Of a stretch of 64,000 nt of DNA, positions 20,256 through 33,585 are shown piece after piece. The stretch is from Termitomyces sp. T153 (lineage: Eukaryota; Basidiomycota; Agaricomycetes; Agaricales; Lyophyllaceae): positions 1-64,000 of the forward strand of contig JACKQL020000118.1 in NCBI GenBank assembly GCA_018296165.2, given 5' to 3'. The position numbers were made by a program, and so were the translations under genes. The number at the start of each line of letters is the position of its first letter. Position 1 is the stretch's first letter. The notes under the pieces are model-generated. The model searched no databases, had not been told where the DNA came from, and saw only the letters and a list, made by a program, of their open reading frames with translations.

Positions 20256-23200
20256 AAGGGCAATGGATGAACCATATGCTATTATTGCCTAGTGCCAATC
20301 TTTTTACTCCTCTGTCCATAGAATCAAATATATCTGTTGCCAATCTTGATACTACACCCAAAATAATAAGCTCCTCCTCAGATGTACAAACCCCCTCCAC
20401 AGCTAAAGTCTCTGCTGGATACACATCTTCTGACCCACACCTCCAGATTCCTGCATGGGAATGCTGTCTCCTCCATTGCTATATTGTGGCTTCCACTCCT
20501 TCTGCCAACTCTCTGAAGCTCCAAGTAGAAATTGAGATGACAGATACCCAGCAGACTCAAAGTGTGGTTGCCCTGCTTGACAGTGGCACAATAGGCCTCT
20601 TCCTTGACACAGACTATGTGCAATGACATTGTCTTACTACTCATCCCCTAGCCCATCCTATCCCTGTGTATAATGTTGATGGCATGCTCAATGAAGCTGG
20701 ATCTATTCACTCAGTGATGGACCTGGTCCTCCATTACAAAGACCACTCTGAGCAAGCCACTTTTGCTGTCACTAGTCTTAGGAAACAAGACATGATCTTG
20801 GGGTTCACCTGGCTACATGAACCCAACCCTGAGATTGACTGGACAAAGGGTGAGGTGAAGATGAGCTGCTGCTCTTGTTGTTGCACAACTTGTGCTGAAG
20901 AAATCTGTAAGGAGCATAGAGTAAAGGTTCATGAGCATGCTGCCATGCATGCTTATCATGCAGGGCATCTCCCCTATGCTGATCTTGACCTCCTGAATCC
21001 CTCCTCCCCTCCTTTGGCATTTCCTCCTAGAGAGGCCCTCTACAAGGATGTCTGAGGTGCCAGGTATGAAGCTCAAGAGGAAGAGGAAGGCAAAGAAGAA
21101 TTCACCAGCACTCTGGACCCAGAGTCTCCAGATAAAAACATTGAAGTAGGTGATAGGATCTATGTTACAACCCTCTGCCCCCCTCCCTACAGTGGCAGAG
21201 ATTTGGGCCAGTCAGACCACTTCTCAATGTCTGGCCAAGGCATTTGCAGCAAATTCCCAGCCCAAGCCTTTTTGTAGCACAGTTCCCAATCATCTCCATG
21301 ACTTTGAAGATATATTCTCCAAGGCCTCCTTTGACTCACTCCCAGAGTGCAAGCAGTGGGATCATGCAATTGAGCTGATACCAGATACCAAACCTTCCAG
21401 CTGCAAAGTCTATCCTCTTGTGCCCCATGAGCAGGATGAGCTGGTCATGTTCCTACAGGAGAATCTTAGCTCTGAACAAATACAACCCTCTAAGTCCCCA
21501 ATAGCCTCCCTAGTCTTTTTCATTAAGAAGAAGGATGAGTCTCTTTGTCTGGTTTAGGACTATTGAGTCTTGAATGCAATAACAGTGAAGAATCACTATT
21601 CTTTGCCACTCATCTCAGAACTCATCAACAATCTTCAAGGTGCACACTACTTCACCAAGTTGGATGTCCATTGGGGCTACAACAATGTGCACATCAAGGA
21701 GGGAGATGAGTGGAAGGCAGCATTCCAAACCAATTGTGGACTCTTTGGTGATGTTCTTTGGCCTCACAAACCACCCGGCCACCTTCCAGACTATGATGAA
21801 TGACATCTTCCATGACCTGATTGCAGAAGGTGTTGTTTGCATGTATCTTGATAATATCTTCATTTACACTAAAACCTTGGAGGAGCATTGCCAGGTCATG
21901 TGCATTGTCTTAGAATGCCTCTGCCAATACCAGCTCTATTTAAAGCCTGAGAAATGTGAATCTGAGCAAACTCAGGTGGAGTACCTAGGATTGATCATCT
22001 CACATGAGATGGACAAGATGGACCCCATTAAGGTGGTAGGTGTAGCAGAGTGGCCTGAGCCAAGGAACAAGAAGGAAGTATAGGCCTTTCTTGGGTTTGT
22101 CAACTTCTACCAGAAGTTCATACAGAATTTCTCCCACCATGCACATCCTCTCTTTGACCTCATAGGCAAGGATGCCACATGGCAATGGGAGCCCCCATAG
22201 CAAGCTGCCTTTGACACCCTCAAACAAGTGGTTACCTCAAAACCTGTCCTGCTGTTTCCAGATGATAACTCTCCCTTCCATGTTGAAGCAGATAGCTTAG
22301 ACTTTGCCATGGGAGCAGTCCTCTCCCAGCAGTCAAAAGAGGATGGGAAGTGGCATCCAGTAGCCTTCTACTCCAAGAGTCTCAATGCAGTAGAATAGAA
22401 CTATAAGATCCATGACAAGGAGATGCTTGATCTTATTTGGTCCTTTGAAGAATGGCAGCATTTTTTTGAAGGTGCACAGCATAAGTTTGAAGTCTGGATG
22501 GGCCACAAGAGCCTCAAGTACTTCTGCACAGTTAAGAAGCTGAATCAACACCAAGCTTGGTAGTTCTTGTATCTGGCCAACTTTGACTCCTCACTGCATT
22601 ACAAGCCAGGATGGAGCATGGGCAAACTGGATGCATTGTCCAGGCAGGCTAACTATGGCACAGGGGCAGAAGATAATGACAACATTGTCCTCTTTAAGCC
22701 AGAGCTCTTTGCTATCCATGCTCTAGAAGGGATTGTGGTCCAAGGAGATGAGGCAAACATCTGCAGAGACATCCAAAGAGGGAACTGAGGAGGTGCACAA
22801 GAGGATGCTATTGCTCAGGCTGCACAGGCCCTACAAGCTTGACAAGCAAGCAGAGTAAATCTGTGCATGCAGATGAGTGAGGCCTTAGGATGGACTTCTG
22901 ACCTTCTGAGGATGCATCTATGTGCCTAACATTCCAGAACTTTGCCAACACATTGTGGAGCAACATCATGACTTCTGAGTAGCCAGACATCCTGAGAGAT
23001 GGAAGACATTGGAGCTGTATCCTGGAATTACTGGTGGCCTCAATTCTCCTAATATGTAGGCACCTACACTAGCACCTGTGATCTCTGCCTCTGCACCAAG
23101 ACTTGCCACCAGGCACCCATGGGGCAGCTCCACCCTCTCCCTATTTCAACTGCTCACTAGAGTGTTGCATCAGTAGATTTCATTGTGGAACTTCCCAATG

Positions 23201-23953
23201 CTTATGGGTACAATGCTGTGATAGTAGTAGTGGACCTCTATGGCAAATGGGCTCACTTATCCCTACCCACACCACATGCTCTGCCTTGGAAGTGGCCAGC
23301 CTGTATTGGAAGAATGTCTGGAAGCTCCATGGTCTGTCAGATGGGTATGTCTCTGAACAGGGCCCCCAGTTTGTGGCAGAATTCACTGAGGAACTGTATC
23401 GCCTGCTAGGAGTGAAGCTCCATACCACCATGGCCTATCACCCTCAGTCATATGGGCAGACAGAATGTGTTAACCAGGAACTGGAACAGTATCTCTGTCT
23501 GTTTTGTAATGAGAGATAGGATGACTGGGATGAGCTGCTGCTAGATGCTAAATTCCAATACAGCAACCATGTTCACTCTTCCATATAGATGACTCCATTC
23601 TTCCTGGACACTGGCAGGCACCCTCACATGGGATTCAAACATTGGGCATGCCCCTCTGAGAATGACTCCATCAACAAGTTTGTAGACTGGATGAAGAGGG
23701 CATAGGAGGAGGCAAAAGCTGCATTGGTAAAGACCAAGGAGGACATGGCATGGTACTATGATTGCTGACAGACACCAGCCCTAGTTTACAAGCCTGGAGA
23801 CTATATGTACTTGGATAGCTCAGATATCAAGAGAACAAGGCCATCCTCAAAGCTGTTGCATTGTCATCTTGGCCCTTTCATGGTGGAGAAGAAGGTAGGA
23901 CCTTTGGCATACTAACTTAAACTGCCAACAGGCCTATGCCAATTGCACCCAGT

Positions 23954-26230
23954 TGTCAGGTTCCACTGACTATGGGGGCTCAGCTACACTGTCAGGTTCC
24001 GCTGACCCCGGGGGCTCAGCTGCACTGGGCAAGTCCTTACTAGGCGGGCGTGATTCCCCTGCATTGGTAACCGAACACTTGAAGACGTTCCGGGTCCTGG
24101 TGGGTTGTGCGGGTAGTTGGGGAGATGTGATCCAGACAGATCCAGGAAGGTCCGGAGAAGTCGGATTGTGGGGAAACGAGACGGTCTTGGCAGGGTTCAG
24201 GCAGAAGGCCGTACGGGAGATTTGTGGAAGCAAGGGAGTAGGTGGCTGTGTGATCAATGGGGATGGAGCCGGGGTTTGATGGGAGATCATTTGGAGCTGA
24301 TGGAGTCCGGGACCGAGCGAAGAGTGAGGTTCGGACCTGGTAAGGAGTGTCGGGGTTCGTAATCGTAATCGTGGAGTTCGTGAGGTCGTTAGGGTTGATG
24401 AAGACTTGGGCACAATGGTCTGATGGAGTCACCTAGACAGCGTCGGACGAGACAATATGGAACAAGAGTAGATTTGAGTGGAGGTACAAAAAGATAACGA
24501 GAATGATAACAAAATGGAGACAAGACAAGACCGGGAGACTGAGATAAGACCAGGAGACTGAGAGTAAGGAGAATGAGACACGAAACACGAAACACAAAAA
24601 GGAAACAATCAGACCATAGGTAACGTTAAGCAATCTCAAGACTAGAGTACGAAGAGCTACTCGATGACTTATATACTGACTACCAGAGGACTTCGGGGTA
24701 CGCCGGCTGTGGCAGCAGGGCTTGGCGGGGCTTGATGGAGTGGGCGGGTGTCGGTTGTGATCGAAGATTGTGCCGCGCTGATACGTTGATGGGATCATTG
24801 GAGAACGTGGGTTGCCCCGAGGTTGTCGTGATACTCCGGAATAGGTCAGAGGAACCAGGGTGTTGAGTTGATGATGGCTGGCAAAGATTGGGAACAGCGG
24901 GGGTGGTTCTCGGGGTTTGGGAAGCCCAGGGTAAGTGTCAGTGGCTGCGGGGCAGGCACTGAAGTTGGCCAGGGGGCCGTCGGAGTTAGCCGGGGAGGCG
25001 TCGGAGTTAGCCGAACTAGGTGCGGGGCATGGGCGGAGGTTCGGCGGAGCGTTGGGGGTTTTTTGGGGTTTCGGGGTTGATGGGCAATGTGCGGGGTTTT
25101 GGGGAACGGGTTGTGACATACACTGTGTGAGTCTTTACTAGGCAGATGTGATGTCCTACACTGATAACCTGGCATTTGGAGAAGGTCCAGGACTTCAGAT
25201 ACTTGTGAGAATAAGCAAGAGGAGCAGTCTAAACAAGTCCAGGGTAGTCTGGAGAAGTTTAAAACAAGGTACAGAGAAGGTTTAGACTTGAAGGTGTGTC
25301 AGGCACAAGTCCAGAAGTGAGTATTGGAAGTGTGGGGCAAGCAGAGGCTATGCAAGTGATGGGAGTGGGGCCAGAATTTGATGGGAGATCAATGGATGTT
25401 GATGGGTCTCAGGGCCAAGCAATTAGCAAGGTCTGGAGTTAGTTTAAGAGTGTTTGGGATTTGTAATTGTAGGCATCAAGTTCATAATGGCATTAGGATT
25501 GAAAGGACTTGAGCACAATAAAGAAAACTGAGTCAAATGAGACAAGATGGAGTCAAGGCAAGATTGAGATGAGAACAAAGATAGATTCAAGCAGAGATAC
25601 AAGACAATAATAAAGATGGAGACAAGACAAGACTGGAATACTGAGATAAAATGGGAAGACTGAGAGAAAGAGAAATATAACACAGAACACAAAACATGAG
25701 AAGGAAACAATTAGAAACACATCAGATAAGGCAAGATCAAGACTAGAGTATGGAATGCTACTCTATGACTTATATACTGACTACTGGAGAGCTCCAGGGG
25801 ATAGCAGGTCTGGTGGTGGGGCTCATCAGAGCTGTGCAGAGTCAACAGGTGTTGGCTGTGATCAGGGGGCAGGCCATGGTGATATACTGATGGGATCAGT
25901 TGAAGATGCAAGCCATCCCAGAGTTGTCTTGATGCTCCAGAGTTGGTTGGGTCAACCAGAGTGATCAACTGGTGATGTACACCAGAGTTAGAAATAGTGG
26001 GAGAGGGTTCTAGGGGCTCAGGAGAGGCAAGGGAAGCATTGACAGCTGCAGAGAAAGTGTTGGAGTTAGCCAGGGGACTATCGGGGTTTGCTGAAGAAGC
26101 ATCAGAGTTACCCAGAGTGAGCATTGTAGGTTAACAAGGGTTGAGGGAGTTTAAGCAGGCATCAGGAGTAACTCCAGGGAAGTGGAGTGGCTGGAAACAA
26201 GGTCAGGGGTCCAGGGAGCAGGTCATGACA
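23954..26230 (-). repeat. Solo LTR, C type, CpG-poor, inserted in B1 pol
   Basis: Reads TGTCAGGTTCC...GGTCATGACA on the + strand, i.e. inverted. Flanked by CCAGT at 23949-23953 and 26231-26235, a perfect 5-base target duplication, and interrupted by the younger LTR at 23990-25118. Removing that leaves about 1143 bp. One LTR and one target duplication mark LTR-LTR recombination after insertion. Confidence 0.92.
23990..25118 (-). repeat. Younger CpG-rich solo LTR nested inside the older one (1129 bp)
   Basis: Starts TGTCAGGTTCCGC, ends TTGTGACA, and is flanked by TACAC at 23985-23989 and 25119-25123. Across the join the older LTR reads on without loss. It is full of CpG while both flanks have almost none, giving relative ages by eye. 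Confidence 0.95.
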
Positions 26231-26601
26231 CCAGTCTTCAATGTTGTCAAGCTATTTCCAGCCCCAGAGGATCCAATCCCAGGCAACCATCCTAAGCCAC
26301 TCCCACCAACAGTTTTGGTCAACATTGAGGAGGAGTATGAAGTGGAGGAAATCTTGGATAGCAGATTGTTCTGAGGGAAGTTGCAGTTCAAGGTGAAATG
26401 AAAGGAATATGGCATTGAGGACATCTTTTGGAAACTGCAGGCTAATGTATGTGCACCAACCCTGGTCCAGGACTTCTACCATAGACATCCCAATGCCCCA
26501 AAAGCCATTCAAGGCATCTACTCCATTTCAGTAGCTGACCAGGCAATTTGTGACTTCTTCTACCTAGTACATCAAAATGCTATATGCTAGAGGGGGGATG
26601 A

Positions 26602-26797
26602 TGTCAGGGGATGTCCCATTCCCCCTTTGTTCTGTTCTCCCTCCTTATGGTTCACCTTTATTCTCCTTTGCTTTTCCTATCTGCTGGTCCCAGTTCTAGC
26701 CCTCAGGCTGCACTGGTTCTCTGTCCATAATTCTGACAAGTGTTGCCCCCTCCACATAGTCTCTTACCTGACTCCTGGATTGTTTCCTGTATTCCAG
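26602..26797 (+). repeat. 3' LTR of B1, first 196 bases
   Basis: TGTCAGGGGATG follows a purine tract (AGAGGGGGGATGA, 26589-26601). It matches the start of the B3 LTR and stops where A2 begins. 196 plus the 359 bases of the 5' fragment almost equals the full 557-base LTR. Confidence 0.82.
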
Positions 26798-27850
26798 TGA
26801 TAAGACCCACTTGTTGCTGAGCACCATTTTTAGCATTTCTGACTGGACAGCAGCTGATTATTTTGACATGGCACAAGTCACAACACTCAGCATGTGAGCC
26901 TAGCCTCAAGGTCTAGAACCATATAGCCTTTGCATGGGATATTAGTGACCACAAGACTTGTTGATCACAAGCCATATCACAGGGAGTCTGGACTTTGGGG
27001 TCTAGAACAAGAAGACCAAGACCTTTCTTAGCAATGAAGTGCTAGTGGCTTCCTTGGTGACAACACTGCCTTCCCCCAAAATGGACATATTGACAATTGT
27101 GTGATTGCTTACTTATCATTTTTCTTGTTGAGCTTACAAACATACCTGAATGGCATTTACACTTCAGGTGTTGACATTGGACATGTTCCTTTCTTGCAAT
27201 TTATTGCCTTTATGCATCACATCAATGTCACTTACTTTTAATTGGTTACAGATTGACACCTTGTATGTATTATAAACACTTTGGCAGATGCCATTGCTAG
27301 CAGTGACAATTATCTCCTTTCTTATACTATACTTACAACCAGTATATATACTGCCTGTACATAGAGACCAGGCCATTGAACAAACAGAGTACCATTCCCC
27401 CCCTTTCTCTAAGCTAACCAGCTTAAGATTTCACTTTGCTCTATTGTACTCTATCAACAACAACTTAAGTGCCAGTCTTGCCAACCTTGACTTCAACTTA
27501 GTGTGGTACCAACTGCAGGTGCCCTTAGCATTTTATTTTGACTTAGCAACACTAGTAACTATGGCTAGTGACTAGTTTTGCCTTGCTTTTTCTTAGCAAC
27601 TCTTTCATTTTTATTTGTTCACCTTTTCTTATCTAGCAACCTTCCACTACCATCTAGCAACTTAGGCTAGCAATAGCAACTCTTTTTGCTTCTCCTTCAC
27701 TTCACCCATCATTCACTTTTGTTCTCTGGCATGGTTACTAACTCACTCTCATCTATTAACTTCCTACTGCCAGCTACCCTATTTAGTGACTAGTGTTAGG
27801 TGCTCTTTTTAGGTTTCTAGCATGGCACTAAGCAGCATAGGAGCATATCA
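26798..27850 (+). repeat. 5' LTR of A2 (1053 bp)
   Basis: TGATA...TATCA ends; TATATATA core promoter at 27343-27350 in the same context as in element A; followed by TTT and the TGGAGCC primer site. Confidence 0.88.
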
Positions 27851-27980
27851 TTTTGGAGCCCACTGCAAGGGTCTTTTAGTTAACCATTCCACCAGAAACC
27901 AGAGCTTAAGTGAAATGTCACTTGAAAATCTTTAGCAAACTTCTCCAGTCCTCATTGTCAACTCCTCAGAACTCTTCACA

Positions 27981-30762
27981 GTGACTCAACCTCAACCCCT
28001 TGCTGACAAACTTGAAACCACTAGGAACCTTTGTGACATTAGCAAAATCCTTGCTGACTTCCCTGGCACATTCATCAAAAGTTTTCTCAATGCACCCCTT
28101 TTGCCTCTAACTCCAACAGACTCTATATTTTTTCCAGCAGCTCAGTCTACACCATCATTGCCAACTAACCCCCTTCCACTGCCAACACCAATAATTACTA
28201 ATATGAACAACAGCCCTGCCACTTGGCACACTAGAATGCCACTGCACAACAACACTACTGAACCTAAATGGGATGAGAATTGCCCTTGGGAACTACCTCA
28301 GTACTTTAAGGAATTAGAATATCTTTTTGCTGACTATGACATTGCCAATGATACTCAAAAGAAGGAGTACACAGCCCAATATGTCTCTTATGACACAGCA
28401 GAAACCTGGCTTAGCTTACTTGAATTTGGTGACAATGTTACTATTAGCCATAATGCTCCTTGGCCCTATACATACCAGGAATAAAAGGTGTCAGTGCTTA
28501 GGTTGTACTCTGGTGCTAATGCTAGTGCTCATTACAACCTTGGTGACCTCAAACAACTTGTCAATGAGATCTTCAATAGCAGATTAGTGACTTTGGGCAG
28601 GTTCTCTAATGACTATAGGGATTTTCAGCACATTGCTAGGTGGCTTCTTGCTAACAGCAAACTTTGCTGCAATGAAGAACATCACTTATTCCAACAAGGC
28701 ATCCCTATGTTGCTATGGTCCAAAATTGTTTGCTGGCTTGAAATCACTCTTCCTGACCACCATCCCAAGGACTGTTGCTATGGTCCAAAATTGTTTGCCA
28801 GCTTGAAATCACTCTTCCTGACCACTATCCCAAGGACCCCTACAATGTTGATCAAAGTCTTTGAAGGTGCTCAGTGGGTTTTAAAGGGCATGGACACCTC
28901 TACAACCAAGACCAGCAATGGCACCACCAGTATCACCTCATCACCACTTGCTTATGCACCAGTTTTGCTGTCACCTACATCCAAGTGGGAAACTCTTGAG
29001 TTGGCAACAACCACAGCAATTGTCAGCACCTTGGAATGTTTGGAAGCTCTCTTGACCAACAATAATGCTCAGCCCCACCAACAGTTTGTCAGCAGCACTT
29101 ACCACCTCTGTGGCAAAACAGGTCACACCATGGTCTGTGCCACTTGTCTCAAAATGGAGCATGATTCAACAGGGTAAGATTTGTCACAATGCTGAAGGAA
29201 AGATCATTTTACCATCTGGTGCTGTGATTCCAAACCATTTCAGCAAACAGCTTTATATGGAATGCATTGAGGAATGGCACAGGCTTAACCTAGACAAATC
29301 ATTACTGGCAGACTTTTTTCCAATGCTAACCCAGACCCAGATCAAGCAGCAATGCAGCAGTTGCTAATCCACAAGGTAATGCAACAGGATGTCACAATGG
29401 GCTGAGCACTAAGCAAGGGAGAGCACATTAAGGCATTGGAACATAAACTGTTTGCACTTAGGCAATTGGGCAAAAAGTTCAATGGTGTACAAGTTCCCCA
29501 TGCAGCATATTGACCGGCAAACAATACCCCCAAGGTGACACCATCAACTAGCTACACTTCTGTGACCAATTCTCCATCCAATTCTATACCAGTTCCTGCT
29601 GCTAGACCTGCAGACAAAGGCAAAGCACTTAAAAGATCTGTTGTTAACAAACAATCACCTGTTGCTAAGGAACCAGTCTCTCAGCCTCCAGTTCACCTGT
29701 TTTCTGGTATTCCCAGTTGCTATGCCCCTCCTGCTAACAGGGATTTTGCCACTCCCAGTAGATCTAATGAAGGCACATATCAAACTATGCCACCCATTTA
29801 TGACATCATGCAGTCTAAAGCAGTCTTTGAACAGGTTTTAAGCACTAAGGTCATAGTCTTGGTTGGCAAGCTTTGCTTGGTATCTCAGGACATCAGAAAT
29901 CAATTCAGGACAGCTGTTACACCCAAGCAACTTGTAGGAGCTAGCACTAACACAGTACAGGACACTAGTGACATTTTGAAGAGATTTTGCCAATGTTCAC
30001 TATTGAAGAACTCCAGTTTTTGCTAGGATCCAACACTGCTACTGCTAATGGACTCACATTGGATAAGGCTCAACTTGCATCTGTTGACCCCATTGAGACT
30101 TATATTGATTTTCTGCCCTTTGGAGAAGAGCCCATAGTGCTCACCATTACTAAGGATTCCTAGTCACTTTGGTCTATTACAATGCTAATTGATAACTGCA
30201 AGGAAATAGAGTGCATAACCAACAGCAGTTCTCAAATTATTTCCATGTCTGCCAAAATTGCTAGCAACCTTGGTCTATCTTACAACTCCAACATTGTTTT
30301 GAATATGCAGAGCACTAATGGCACTATGGATCAATTGCTAGGCCTTGCTCACAATATACCTTGCACTATTGGCAACATCATAATTTATTTGCAGATTCAT
30401 GTTTTACAATCCCCCACCTACAACATTCTCCTTGGACACCCATTTGATGTCTTAACTCAAAGTGTGGTCAACACTCTTAAATACTCTTAGCAATGCCAAG
30501 ACCACCATCACTATCATGGACCCCAACACTGGCATGTGATGCACAATTCCAGCTTTTCCACACAGTAAATCTTGAAGAAACAACTGCCAAAACATTTGCT
30601 TTGAAACTGAAGCACTCCACTGCTTTCATCACCAAAGACATTAACAACAACAATAGCAACGCAGTGGTTGTTATTAGGTATGATCATTCAACTGGTCTAG
30701 TGATGTGTATAGCTTCTTGTGAATTAGACAAAGACATCATACTTATAGATTCTAAGATCCTA
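27981..30762 (+). pseudogene. Gag-protease of A2, truncated
   Basis: Aligns with A gag from the LADKL segment on. It has a 65-base tandem duplication at 28711-28840 that shifts frame, scattered stops, and the same C-x2-C-x4-H-x6-C motif (29100-29150). TGA at about 29511-29513 stands at the position of the A Gag terminator. Protease region about 30180-30480 shows NSSSQ where A has DSGSQ, so the catalytic Asp is lost. Confidence 0.8.
28711..28840. repeat. 65-base tandem duplication in A2 gag
   Basis: TGCTATGGTCC occurs at 28711 and 28776, with the following ~55 bases repeated nearly unchanged. Absent from element A. Confidence 0.8.
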
Positions 30763-32911
30763 TCACCCACCTCTATGATTTCATCTGGTGACTCTGCATC
30801 CAGAGTACTGGTCCATTCTCCTTCACCTCTCTCTTCCTCTAAAGATTCACACCCAACACCCCAAACATCCTTGTAGAGGGCCTCTCTATGAGGGAATGTC
30901 TGAGGGGGGGGGACTCAGGAGGTCAAGATCAGCATAAGGGAGATGCCCAGCACAACAGGCACACACAGCAGCACATTCACAAACTTTGGCTCTCTGCTTT
31001 TTATGGGCTTCTTCTGCACAGGTAATGCAGTGACAGGGGCAATAACTCATCTTCACTCCACCCTTAGTCCAGTCAATCTTTGGGTCATGCTCATATAGCC
31101 AGGTAAGCCCCAAGATCATGTCTTGCTTTTTCAAGCTAGTGACAGCAAAAGCAGCCCACTCTGAGTAGTCTTGGTAGTGGAGGACCAGGTCCACCATGGA
31201 GCAAATAGAGCCAGCTTCATTGAGGGTGCCATCAACATTGTACATGAGGATAGGACAGGAAAGGGGGCAAGTGGTGAGGTGGTGTTGTTGCACATAATCT
31301 GTGTTGAGGATGAGGCCTGTTGCTCCACTGTCAAGGAGAGCAACCACACTTTAGGTCTGCTAGGTGTCCATCATCTCAATTTCTACCTGTAGCTTCAGGG
31401 AGTTGGTAGAAGGGGTGGAAACAACAATGTAACAATGGGAGAGATGGTGTTTCCATGCAGGAATCTGGATGCATGGGCTAGGAGGTGTGTTTCCAGCAGA
31501 GACTTTAGCTGGAGAGGGAGTTTATATGTCTGAGGAGGGGCTTATTGTTTCAGGCATAGTATCAACAATGGCAACAGATATATTTGATTCTATGGACAGG
31601 GAGGCAAAAGGTTAGCACTAGGCAATGGGAGCATACAGGTCATCCATTGCCATTTTAAAAATTCTCAGACTCTGTAGGAACCTCCTCCAATACATTGGCT
31701 GCCTCATTGTAGTGGACAGCTATAAGTGTGTCTGGAGAGGGGGTTCCTGTTGCATCTTGGGCTGCAAGGAGTTGGATGAGCAGCTCTTCTTGCTTTGATG
31801 CTGATATGTAGCAGACTTCTAGTCCTTGAGGACAGTAGTGGGCAAGGTGACTAGCCTTCCTAAAGCATCAATGCAGCAGGGGAGTAGAGGACTGCTGTCA
31901 GGAGGCATTGACATCCATTGGAACTCCTTTAGGCAGGGAGTGCAAGGGGACAATGTGAAGTGTAAAGAGAGGAGCTGCACCTGCTTGTGGAAATGCTAAT
32001 GCAGGTATGGAAGGGGGAGCTTGGGGAGTGAACCCTCCACAAGAGAAAGAAAAAGTTGAGGATTGTGTCTACTGCAACTCATGTTGCAGTTCCATGTGCT
32101 GCCACTGCTCATGTGCCACCTTGTACCAGGTATTGACATGCTCATCATCTGGGTGCCCCTCTGCCATACTGTCAATGTGATCCATAAGAGAGGAGTGGAG
32201 TCCATTATGGAAGGTTAAGCAAAGTTGCAGACCATCTGGATATCCAGCCTGTTCAACTAAGGCACAAAAAGAGTCAATGTACTCATCAAGTGACCCCTTC
32301 TCTTGACCATACTGGGTTTGGTCTTGAAGGGAAAGAGCTGCAGTTTTGGCAGGGTCAAGGGGGAAGAACTCAGCTTGGAACTCCTTCTCAAACTCCATTT
32401 AGCCAGAGAAACTCTCAACTCCTCCTGAGCATCAAAAGATACACAGCATGTAGGTTGAGGCTTGGCCAGCTTTCATGTAAGAGAGAACCCAAGTGATTTT
32501 CAAGGCATCAGAGGCAAAGGCTTCACCACTCAGCTGGATATAGGTGATACAGGACTAGAGGAAATGTTCCCCAGCTCTATAGTCCTCATCAAATATATCA
32601 AGGAGTGCAGAGCAAGGAAGTTTGGAGCAGGGTGCTGCAACCTCTGAGCTAGGTGCAGAAGAGAACCTTTTTGCAGCTACTGGGGGTTCAGGGGGAGGAG
32701 TAGAAGCAAGGGGAAGATGTTCCAGAAGAGCTTGGAGAGAAAGGGACACTGCTTCAGTAGTTTGATGGAGTCCAGTAAGTTTGGCAGTGTGGAAAGTAAG
32801 GGAGGCTTGAGTAAGCTGAACCTGTGTCTCCAGGGACAGCAAACAACTCCAGGCATTGTCCTGGGGGCTTGAAGCATCAGGGGGAGGTGCTGGAGGGGTT
32901 GGCTGGGTCAT
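30763..32911 (-). pseudogene. Gag and protease of B3
   Basis: Met near 32911 begins a Gag that aligns with B1 and B2, including the FPLDPAKTAALSL landmark (about 32370-32320). The zinc knuckle near 31870-31830 is degraded. The protease frame 31347-30886 keeps LLDSGATGL with the D-S-G triad and the NP/DPKIDW-like landmark, then the copy ends. Stops include TAG and TGA. Confidence 0.8.
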
Positions 32912-33028
32912 AGGAGGAGCACAGGGAGCACTAAGATACTGGTGGGGAAGAAACCTTTCTGAGGAACCAAGTAGAAGCTCAGGTAATCAAAAAAGGGGCT
33001 CCAGACCAAATCTAAAGACTTGTTCTGC

Positions 33029-33585
33029 TGTAAGGGTGACCTCTGGAGGCTGTGGCTCAATCACACAACTGGCAGAGGGAGATCCAAAGTCTATGTAGTA
33101 TCTACAAGAAGTTCTAGAGTTCTAGCTACTCACCTGGCAGAGGAAGATCCAAAGAGAACAAGTCTAAGGATCCCCAATGCCAGTGTTTGGAAAATTTACT
33201 ATAGAGCTTCTGGAAAAAACATCCAACAACAACCAAATCTGGAGTCCAATCAAAAAGTGGAAATCCATTGTAAATGGCCTTGATCTCCACACTCCTGGCA
33301 CATGACCACCTACTGATAGAACCAAAAGATAGCCCTTGGTTGAAAGTACCTGTGGTCCAAAGATGGGAGGCTTACAATAAGCAGTAGGCCCAGAATACAG
33401 GAAACAATCTAGGGGTCTGGTAAGAGACCATGTGAAGGGGGCAACACTTGTCAGAATTATGAACAGAGAACCAGTGCAGCTTGAGGGCTAGAACTGGGAC
33501 CAGCAGATAGAAAAAGCAAAGGAGAATAAAGGAAAACCATAAGGAGGGAGAACAGAACAAAGGGGGAATGGGACATCCCCTGACA
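33029..33585 (-). repeat. LTR of B3 (557 bp)
   Basis: On the minus strand TGTCAGGGGATG...CCCTTACA, with an internal AGACTTGTTCT complementary to the adjacent primer site. Confidence 0.85.

Larger units (their letters stand above)
20256..26590 (+). pseudogene. Pol of element B1, split by nested solo LTRs
   Basis: Protease keeps LLDSGT (near 20570-20590). RT covers about 21370-22100 with YLDN at 21844-21855; RNase H follows to about 22660 (HDKEMLD, ALSRQ landmarks). Integrase starts near 22950; its VDFIVELP first catalytic Asp is intact (about 23170), and the QTECVNQELEQYL segment (23460) carries the Glu. The frame reaches LCQLHPV at 23950, is cut by 23954-26230 and resumes at 26236 with FNVVK and a chromodomain (VNIEEEYEVEEILDS at about 26315-26365), ending with TAG 26588-26590. 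Several stops and shifts are present. Confidence 0.85.
18543..26797 (+). mobile_element. Ty3/Gypsy element B1 (both LTRs cut by insertions)
   Basis: Gag, protease, RT, RNase H, integrase and chromodomain in order on the + strand, CpG-depleted. The 5' LTR lacks its first part (displaced by C) and the 3' LTR its last part (displaced by A2). Pol is split by the solo LTR at 23954-26230. Sister copies are B3 (30763-33585) and, in a subfamily with shorter LTRs, the complete B2 (53580-59698). Confidence 0.88.
26798..30762 (+). mobile_element. Ty3/Gypsy element A2, CpG-depleted, 3'-truncated
   Basis: An older relative of element A: LTR, primer site (from 27854), gag and protease, aligning to A until about 3840 and ending abruptly at 30762 where inverted B3 begins. 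Most differences from A are CG to TG or CA. TAGCGAC sites of A appear here as TAGCAAC or TAGTGAC. The antisense gene region is missing. Confidence 0.88.
30763..33585 (-). mobile_element. Ty3/Gypsy element B3, inverted, truncated after protease
   Basis: 5' LTR 33585-33029, self-priming site 33027-33017, gag and protease reading leftwards; stops at about 30763 against A2. CpG-depleted. The full-length LTR here defines the B1 LTR fragments. Confidence 0.86.

Noticed and set aside
24433..25119. A 228-codon minus-strand frame
   Set aside because: It lies entirely in the CpG-rich solo LTR; the related older LTRs do not keep it open and it shows no domain.
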